NCBI GenBank assembly: GCA_020912385.1
Contig: CP087218.1
Location: 992,001-1,056,000, forward strand
Length of the DNA stretch: 64,000 nt
Reading direction: 5' to 3'
Source of the DNA: Neofusicoccum parvum
Lineage: Eukaryota > Ascomycota > Dothideomycetes > Botryosphaeriales > Botryosphaeriaceae
The position numbers were made by a program, and so were the translations under genes. The number at the start of each line of letters is the position of its first letter. The first letter of the stretch is position 1. Of the stretch, positions 57,374-64,000 are shown in pieces. Below the pieces are notes generated by a model. That model ran no database searches. It had not been told where the DNA came from and saw only the letters and a list, made by a program, of their open reading frames with translations.

Positions 57374-58009
57374 ATGCCTCGCCTTTCCCTGCCCGATATC
57401 AAAGACATGCAAGCCGATCAGAAAAAGCTTTACGATGAACTCGCACAAGTCGACGACTCTTCCGCTTATTCCCATATGTTAGTGTACCAAGAGAAAGGTT
57501 CAGTGAGCGTCTTAACAGAAGTTAGGTTCACCATCAATCGACACGCGCCATTACTCGCACCCCTTGTTCCGTTCGTAGTCACTCCGGAAGTATCGCGTCA
57601 CATCTTGGACCTCAAGCCAGCGCTTAGCAAAATTCCCGGACTGTCAATCGACGCCCGTGAGGTTGCCATTCTGGTAAATGGGACGATTTGGAAATCGGCC
57701 TTCGAGATATGGTCTCATGAACGAATAGCAGTGGCAACGACAAATCTGAACCAGTCCCAAATCGACAAGATCAAAGCTGGCGACAAGCCGCACGACCTTG
57801 ATGAAGAGTGCAGCACTGCTTTTGATATCACGACGGAACTGTTGAAGAGGCCGGGGCCGCTATCTGAAGAGATGTGGAAAAGAGCAGAGAAGACGCTCGG
57901 GACACAGGGGGCTACTGCCTTGGTCCATTACATTGGGTATTACAGCTACGTCTCGATCATGCAGAATGGCTTCGATGTCCCTCTGCCGAATGGAGAGAGT
58001 GTCGATTAG
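57374..58009 (+). CDS. AhpD/carboxymuconolactone-decarboxylase-like protein
   Basis: Single exon, 211 residues, starting MPRLSLPDIKDMQADQKKLY. The fold blocks are LAPLVPFVVTPEVSRHILDL, LSIDAREVAILVNGTIWKSA with FEIWSHERIAVA (helix region where AhpD has its CxxC; here the Cys pair is absent), and a final ALVHYIGYYSYVSIMQNGFD with PLP. Probably an all-helical CMD-like enzyme; the lack of the thiol motif argues against peroxidase activity. Substrate unknown. Confidence 0.85.
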   Translation: MPRLSLPDIKDMQADQKKLYDELAQVDDSSAYSHMLVYQEKGSVSVLTEVRFTINRHAPLLAPLVPFVVTPEVSRHILDLKPALSKIPGLSIDAREVAILVNGTIWKSAFEIWSHERIAVATTNLNQSQIDKIKAGDKPHDLDEECSTAFDITTELLKRPGPLSEEMWKRAEKTLGTQGATALVHYIGYYSYVSIMQNGFDVPLPNGESVD

Positions 58010-58244
58010 GACGTCGCTTGACATTCTAAGCCAATGCGATTGTTGTTGGCTCTTGCTCTTCTCAACGTACTTCGAATTTTATATATGTAAGATCACTCCG
58101 GAGACATCGTGGTGAAAATGCAGCATGAAATACGCCAAAAACATCTAAGTGCATCCTTTAGGAACTTATGAGACGGATCCGTCCTGCCTGATGAGAGGCT
58201 GTGTTCTCTTTGCGCCAGCCTTCAAGTGCAGGGCCCCTTTGTAT

Positions 58245-58565
58245 TCACGTAACCTCCCCGTCACTATCGTGATTATTGTTTATCTCTGACCTTTCCGAAG
58301 ACAATTGAGCAAGGGGTCCCCAATCCTGGTCCTGCTGCATCCTTTCCTGGTCCAATTTATCTTGCATCAGTCTTGCAAGTCTGTTGTCGAGGACTTTATA
58401 AGCCCGCAGAACTTTGTCGCACTTTCCAATTTCCTCTACGGGCACTGGATGCGATGTTAGAGGTGAAGTTGAGTAGTTGGGAACAAATTGATGCTTACGC
58501 GGATCTTTCGATAAGTACGCTTCTTGTTCACCACCGGGAGCCTGGTCACCAAGACTGTTGTCCAT
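58245..58565 (-). CDS. Small 85-residue protein of unknown function
   Basis: Exons 58565-58499 and 58435-58245. The 63-nt intron (GTAAGC, CTCTAAC, CCGTAG) has no stop and keeps phase, so the retained form is 106 residues. The start GTCACCATGGAC is in strong context. The product is charged with an amphipathic helix (KCDKVLRAYKVLDNRLARLM, then QDKLDQERMQQDQ) and an acidic end (DSDGEV), suggesting a small coiled-coil partner. No family recognised. Confidence 0.55.
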   Translation of the reverse strand: MDNSLGDQAPGGEQEAYLSKDPRKHQFVPNYSTSPLTSHPVPVEEIGKCDKVLRAYKVLDNRLARLMQDKLDQERMQQDQDWGPLAQLSSERSEINNNHDSDGEVT

Positions 58566-59234
58566 GGTGACGCGTCAATTCTCTGGCCTAGCACTTCGTC
58601 GAGCTGAAATTGCGCAGGAAGGGCACTTGTAGTCGAGGTGGCGAAGATGCATTCTGTTATGACAGTTGTAGGCGGATGGTCCCCACGAGTGAGAGAAGAT
58701 GGAAAAGACTGGCAGATATCTGGAAGTGTGGCGAAGTGACATGGCTATGGCAGGCCAGCTCACATTGCATTCTTGCTTGGCGGAGGGGTTCCTTGCGTGG
58801 CAGCCACGCGTTGATGCTATATTTTGTAGGACATCAACACCAGGTGAATCCGACCTTCCTGAAGCAGAGAGCAGCAAAATTAGAAGACGGAATGCATGCA
58901 AATATCCTGAAACCCCGTGCCGGCAAGATGCCGCGGGCTTCTCACGACATCCTACACGCGTTGCTGTGGTGGGCGATTGCGCTAGGCCTAGGGTCCTATT
59001 GCCGTGGTGATTGGTGGGCGCGCGGGGAAGCGCGCAGCGTCGCGCGCTGAGCGTTGCACGTCTTCTAGGCGAGCGGATTTCCAGCACGACAACACCTACA
59101 ATCCCTTCGCCCTCCACCCAAACAAACGCAAACCACGCTCACACTCCGTCTGGGCTATCGCCGGTCATCTGCCAACACCACCGCCCCACCAACTTCCTTC
59201 CGACCGCATCTTAGAGCATCCAATACCCGTCAAC
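58566..59234. other. Divergent intergenic region
   Basis: Promoters of the 85-residue protein and CHZ1. The 59090-59230 segment is CT/CA-rich. Nothing else. Confidence 0.45.
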
Positions 59235-59686
59235 ATGAGCGCCGAGCACACCGACACCAGCATGACTGGCGGCGATGCTACCCTTGACAAGGGCAAGGGC
59301 AAGGCCGCCGAACCCACCCGCGAGGATGTCAGCATGGGTGAGGAGGACAGCTCCGACGAGGAATCCGGCGTCGAGGAGCAGGTTCGTCTCCAGCTTCCAC
59401 CCTCGCAACCACTGCGCAGCAGCTAATTTTCACCGTAGGGCCCCGAGCGTATGCGATCCTCGCCCCAACCTACCTTCGCCGTTTCGCGCTGACCAATTTC
59501 GTAGCTGAGGAGGTTGATGAGGATAACATGGAAGAAATCGATCCCGACAACATCATCCAGGATGGCAGGCGTACGCGCGGCAAGGCGATCGACTTCACCA
59601 AGGCCAACGAGGAGGCCGGTCTGGACGACTATGACGAGGACGATGATGAGGACTTTGAGGACCCCGACGATTCCATGCAGCAGTAG
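59235..59686 (+). CDS. CHZ1: Histone H2A.Z-H2B chaperone Chz1
   Basis: Delivers H2A.Z-H2B to SWR1 (family knowledge). Exons 59235-59381, 59439-59448 (10 nt) and 59505-59686, 112 residues. The N-terminus is Ser/Thr/acidic (TREDVSMGEEDSSDEESGVE); the CHZ motif is NMEEIDPDNIIQDGRRTRGK then AIDFTKANEEA; the tail is Asp/Glu-rich (DDYDEDDDEDFEDPDDSM). The middle exon encodes GPE plus one base and has clear signals on both sides (AGCTAATTT..CGTAG before, GTATGC after with GCTGAC..CGTAG ending the next intron). Without it no phase-keeping join of exons 1 and 3 has good signals. Confidence 0.88.
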
Positions 59687-62600
59687 ACGTGCGTGCCCCG
59701 TTGGATCACGCGCCGCGCCGCGACATGGGAGCGCCAGAGTGGGTAGCTGACAGGTGGGCAGGGCTGTACGGGTCGCATGCGCCTCGGGTTCCCACTCGCG
59801 ATAACTCGGTCGACAGCGGTCCTCTGGTCCTGGAGGAAGGCGTGGCAACTATGCACAAAAATATCATGATCGGGGATGACATCTGGTTCAGAAAGCATAA
59901 ACAAAAAAAGATTTAGGTGCGGGGTATGCTGCGAAGGGCTACGCATTGGCACGAGGATGGTTCTAGCGTGGTAGAGATCCATTGGCATATCCGGGAACAG
60001 GTAGCATTGGCATACAGAATACCCCAATTACAATGCTCCCGACCGTTTCCGCCGGCTGGCGTTTGATTCAATGACGGTATAAGGAGGCGGAAGCCCTGGC
60101 TGTTGTTTCGAACAAAAACCGGGCCGTTGAGAAAAAGCTACGGTGAGGGCACAGAGGGCGCCGCCTGGAAGCATCTATACCCAAGGCCGCCACGGCTGTT
60201 TGAGGGTCCTCCTGCATGAATGCCAACTGTACAGTCGCAGGTAGAGCTGTGCAATGCTGTCGCCGCTGATGCAGTCGACGGTGCCCCACGATTTCCAGAG
60301 CTGCCATCCGAATCAGGAAAGCACAGCCTATCCACTTGTATCCCACGCGGCACCAATTCCGCATCACCGCAATTTCAATTTGATGTCTCGGTGACTTGCT
60401 GGCATGCCTCTAGCGCACTCGCTTCGATCGGCGCCCGGCGCACGCGACGCCAGCAGTGCATGCGTGGGAGGGTTGCAGCATCTGCAGGCCTGAGATTGGT
60501 CCCTCAGCGGACCCTGAGCAGCCTCGTAGGCGGACATCAGGCTGCTCGGCAAAAAGCATACCACACAGCGCTGATTCAGGACCCTTTGAGAAACTACGTG
60601 TGCATACAGGTGCTACTGGAGACGGCGCAGCCTAGTCCTAGGATGAGCAGCAGCTTAGACAGGCCGATGCATGCCCCAGAGGCGCTACCGCTGCGATCAC
60701 GACCGTGGGACAGGTCAACTCCAACCCGGTCCCGGCGGATGCAATACGAAAGCGCAACGGCGTGTCGGGGCAGCGGCGCGGTTTCGCCCGCCCAGCACCG
60801 GCGCCGCCGGACCCTGATAGGACTTCACGGCACAGGCAGACGCCCGCTTGCAGCGTCGTTGTGGCGGCGACAACCCAGCCCATTTCGGCGGTAGGGATGG
60901 CGGTCGTGGGACGACATCCGGCGGCTCAGACAGGAGCGATATCGGTGCCTGGGCGTGGCCGGAGGCGCTGGCTAGCAGGTGGCAGCACTGCGGGTGACTC
61001 ACGCGAAATAAGTCCGCCTGAGTGGCAGGAGGGTGGGCTCAGAGGCGTCCGAGGAAGGGTTCCGTGTAATTCCGAAGCGTGTCGGCCTGCTCCGCGTCGA
61101 GTCGGTGGATATTTTGTCGCTGTTAGGGGCATGTGTTCCAGCCGGGCTGCTGCCGGCGCCCGGCGGCCGCGCGGGTTGTGCTGCCCATTTCGTCGACACG
61201 ACGCCGCAAATCATGGTCTCGAGATTGGGCCGACGGTCGGCGACGCGGGCGAGCAACGCACAGCTGGGCAAGCGGGGAGTTTTAACAGTCTATCACGCAC
61301 GCCGCTTCCGGAAGCGCACGCGGAGGAGCGCCGTCGGGAGGGTCGCGATAAGAACAGGGCGGCGTCATGACGAGCTTGAATTACCCTCAGGGAAACTCGA
61401 GCGGCCAGCGGCGTCCAATCACGGGCGCGCAAACGCAAGCTCGAAACGCATGCGCGGGCTGATTTGCGGCCGCCGTCTGCCCCCTCGAAGCTTGGACAGA
61501 GCTCAAGCCGCATGCGAGCTGCATCGGCCAGCCATCGTCATGTCATCGAGCAGCGCGCCGGCGAATCACAGCGCCTGCTTAGCTACACCTGCTCCCACCG
61601 CCCTGGAAATCCGGCGAGATCTAAGCGTCTTTCGGCCGCGCGCCGTGGCAGAAACCGTGGGGTAGCAGGGAATTTTTCACGACCGACGTATGCAGATAAA
61701 TAAACATGCGCGGAGCATCTGGGCCTGCCAAGCGGCGGCTGCGAATGCGGAGCGCGCGCGCGCGACCGTCAGGCGAGCCTCTCAGTGCGCCTCCGCGGAG
61801 GGCAGTGGCGAGCGCGAGGGAGGGCACGATGGGAACGGCGATGGGACAGTGGACGGGGCCGTCATGGTCTTCTTGCGGTAGCAAACCTAGAGCAGAGGCG
61901 AAACAGCTCGCCCTGGCGGCGAGGCCAACCGGGCCATTGCCATTGGTAAAACAATGCAGACGTGCCAATGAAAAATATCATAATGGTAATCTGGCTCTGG
62001 CTCTAGCGCTTTCGTCGCCTTCCCCACCTTCAGGGCAGGAGACCGCCTTCATAAGCTGCGTCGCCCTCCGCCTTCGGCTCGCTCCCTCCTGCCCTTCGCA
62101 CTCCCTCTCCTCAGTTGTCACTCTGGTAGCGTTGCGCACGCAGTGACCCAGCCGTGATCCCACCCGCAATCCTCCCCAGCGCGTGAGTCTCCCCATTTGC
62201 TGCCTCTGCCTCCACCACCCTGCCCTGCCCTCGCCACATCCAGCAAAATTCCTGCCGAGCAGGGCTAGTACCGTGCACCCCACACGCCCTGTGATTCGCC
62301 CAAGCTCTTATCGACAGCGCCTGGCAACGACACACAGAGGCCCGCAGCGTCTGAGCTACATCATCTGCCTGGGGATCGTCGCAAACGTGGTCGACCAGAT
62401 TGCGCACCAGACGACAGCTCGCCCGCTGCCCGCTGGACTGCTCGATCCGATCGCCACCGTCGGCTCTCTTCTTCCATTCCTCTGCTAGCTTGCTAGCTTG
62501 CTTGCCGCCCAACTTTCTTTCTTCGCCGACCCTCAACCTCACTTCTCCACTTTGCTTCCGTCAACCGCCGCCCGACCGACGTCACCCTCTCAACGCCGCA

Positions 62601-62755
62601 CGCCCGCGGAGAAGTTTCGCCCGGCCTTGAGCTGACCATTGACTTTTTCCAGGCGGCAACACTGCCAGGCAACACCCTACACGCAATTGCATCCGCGAAT
62701 AGCGCTCCTGCAGTTCCCCACTCGTCGCAGCAAGATTCGGCCTGTCGCCGAAGCT
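59687..62755. other. 3-kb intergenic region upstream of GLT1
   Basis: Long open frames at 60220-60894, 60705-61370 and 61033-61665 overlap each other and the opposite strand, are Arg/Ala/Pro/Ser-rich and lack family features, so they are not accepted. The 62440-62640 part is CT-rich, as in long fungal leaders. Two GATAAG motifs are at 61347-61352 (plus) and 62307-62312 (minus). Confidence 0.5.
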
Positions 62756-64000
62756 ATGGGTCGGGTCTCGTTCGCTGCGGATACCAAACAATGCGACAGT
62801 ATTGAGGAAGAGTACACGTCTAGTGTCTACGAGTACGAAAACACTCCGGACAACAAGTCATGGGCGGGTGCGCTCCCTAAGAAGCAGGGTCTTTACGACC
62901 CGGAGCTGGAGAAGGATGCATGCGGTGTCGGTTTCGCTGCGTAAGTAACATCTGGTCGCGCACGGTACGCGCCTGACTGCCACTGGGCGCTTGGCTGACA
63001 ATCATACAGCAACATCAAGGGCATTGCGAGCCACAAAATCGTTAGCGATGGTAAACTTCGTACTCCCCACATGTGAAGGATAGGCGCTAACGCATGGCCA
63101 CCCTCAGCTCGGAACCTTCTGTGCAACATGACCCACCGTGGTGCGGTCGGCTCAGACGCCAGAGACGGCGACGGTGCGGGTGTCATGACCTCCATCCCCC
63201 ACAAGTTCTTCATCAAGAACTTTGAGCGGGACCAGGGCATCAAGCTGCCCCCTCAGGGCCAGTATGCTGCGGGCAATTTGTTCTTCAAGCCGGACACGGA
63301 GATATTGAAGGAGACGATTGCTACGTTTGAGGAGATTGCGGATTCGCTTGGATTGCGGGCTCTTGGGTGGCGAGAGGTTCCCAAGGATTCGACGCTGCTG
63401 GGTCCGGCGGCACTCTCGAGGGAGCCGATCATCCTGCAGCCTTTCGTTGTTTCCAGGGATGCCTACGGCCCTGGCAATGCGCCGAAGGAGACGTACTCTC
63501 AGGAGTTTGACGAGCCGTGGTTTGAGAGGCAGCTGTATGTGCTGCGCAAGAGGGCGACGCACGTCATTGGTCTTCACAACTGGTTTTACCTGTGCTCTTT
63601 GAGCAACAAGAACATCGTCTACAAGGGACAACTTGCCCCCGTCCAAGTATACGAATATTACCACGATTTGGTCAATGTTGACTACGAGGGCCACTTTGCT
63701 CTCGTTCACTCCCGTTTCTCGACCAATACGTTCCCCAGTTGGGACCGCGCCCAACCTCTCCGATGGGCAGCCCACAACGGTGAAATCAACACCCTGCGAG
63801 GCAACAAGAACTGGATGAGGGCCCGCGAGGGTAACTTGAAATCCGATCTCTTCGGCGAAGAGCTCGAATTGCTCTTCCCAATCATCGAGGATGGTGGTTC
63901 CGACTCGGCGGCGTTCGACAACGTGCTCGAGCTGCTCGTTATCAACGGTGTGCTTTCACTTCCTGAGGCTGTCATGCTCATGGTTCCCGAGGCATGGCAG
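62756..64000 (+). CDS. GLT1: Glutamate synthase GLT1, 5' part
   Basis: NAD(P)H-GOGAT of nitrogen assimilation, converting 2-oxoglutarate and glutamine to glutamate. Exons 62756-62940, 63010-63050, 63108 to beyond the window; phases fit. The amidotransferase (Ntn-hydrolase) domain starts at the conserved GLYDPELEKDACGVGF; the Cys is the expected nucleophile after removal of the propeptide. Further blocks: RNLLCNMTHRGAVGSDARDG, DGDGAGVMTSIPHKFF, ALVHSRFSTNTFPSWDRAQP, RWAAHNGEINTLRGNKNWM, ELELLFPIIEDGGSDSAAFD. The family is about 2,100 residues, so most of it lies outside. Start is an ATG in frame with MGRVSFAADTKQ. Confidence 0.95.

Noticed and set aside
60220..61665. Three overlapping frames upstream of GLT1
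   Set aside because: Arg/Ala/Pro/Ser-rich, mutually overlapping, no splice-supported extension or family blocks.
1..64000. CRISPR arrays, rRNA genes, intact transposons, secondary-metabolite cluster
   Set aside because: No direct-repeat/spacer pattern, rRNA sequence, transposase or reverse-transcriptase motif, nor PKS/NRPS/terpene synthase blocks were seen.

Overview
This is a gene-dense piece of a nuclear chromosome from a filamentous ascomycete (Pezizomycotina; the protein set and gene families look most like Dothideomycetes, which is inference). The evidence is many short introns (about 45-75 nt, GT..AG with CTAAC/CTGAC branch motifs), an intron-containing tRNA-Glu, fungal-only families (DUF6594, GID5/Vid28, Yme2, Ggc1, Chz1, Pho80) and 0.3-3 kb spacers without operons. 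Twenty-two protein-coding genes and one tRNA are supported; gene ends were set by hand from reading frame, splice signals and family conservation.

Left part (1-15.7 kb): a hairpin-rich element with a degenerate tRNA-like head (possible SINE), RRP36 (rRNA processing), a secreted cupredoxin-like membrane protein, a PHO80-type cyclin, an unrecognised 790-aa protein and the armadillo protein GID5/Vid28 of the GID ubiquitin ligase.

Middle (15.7-24.4 kb): an accessory-looking island with poor coding content, tRNA-Glu(CTC), a DUF6594 membrane protein, a long acidic protein ending in a retropepsin-like aspartic protease domain, diverged copies of a short dispersed repeat (core TTCATCCGGATGAA) and a minisatellite.

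Right part (24.4-64 kb): housekeeping genes return. Divergent YME2/BET1, APC15, a small membrane/acidic protein, TMA64 (eIF2D) divergent to a PF04199-type cyclase, a BTB protein, a small secreted protein, a SUZ12-like Polycomb subunit with a C-terminal PHD finger reached through a GC-AG intron, an F-box protein, a WD40 protein, a WW-domain protein, YPT1, the mitochondrial GTP/GDP carrier GGC1, an AhpD-like protein, an 85-aa protein, the H2A.Z chaperone CHZ1, and the 5' part of NADH/NADPH glutamate synthase GLT1, which runs off the right edge.

The most interesting items are the SUZ12-PHD fusion with its GC-AG intron, the host retropepsin-like gene with an unresolved 5' frame change, the structured repeat at the left edge with covarying hairpins, the TTCATCCGGATGAA repeat family, and very small coding exons (10-11 nt) in CHZ1, YPT1 and BET1. 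No clear multi-gene novel system, secondary-metabolite cluster, CRISPR array or intact transposon was seen.
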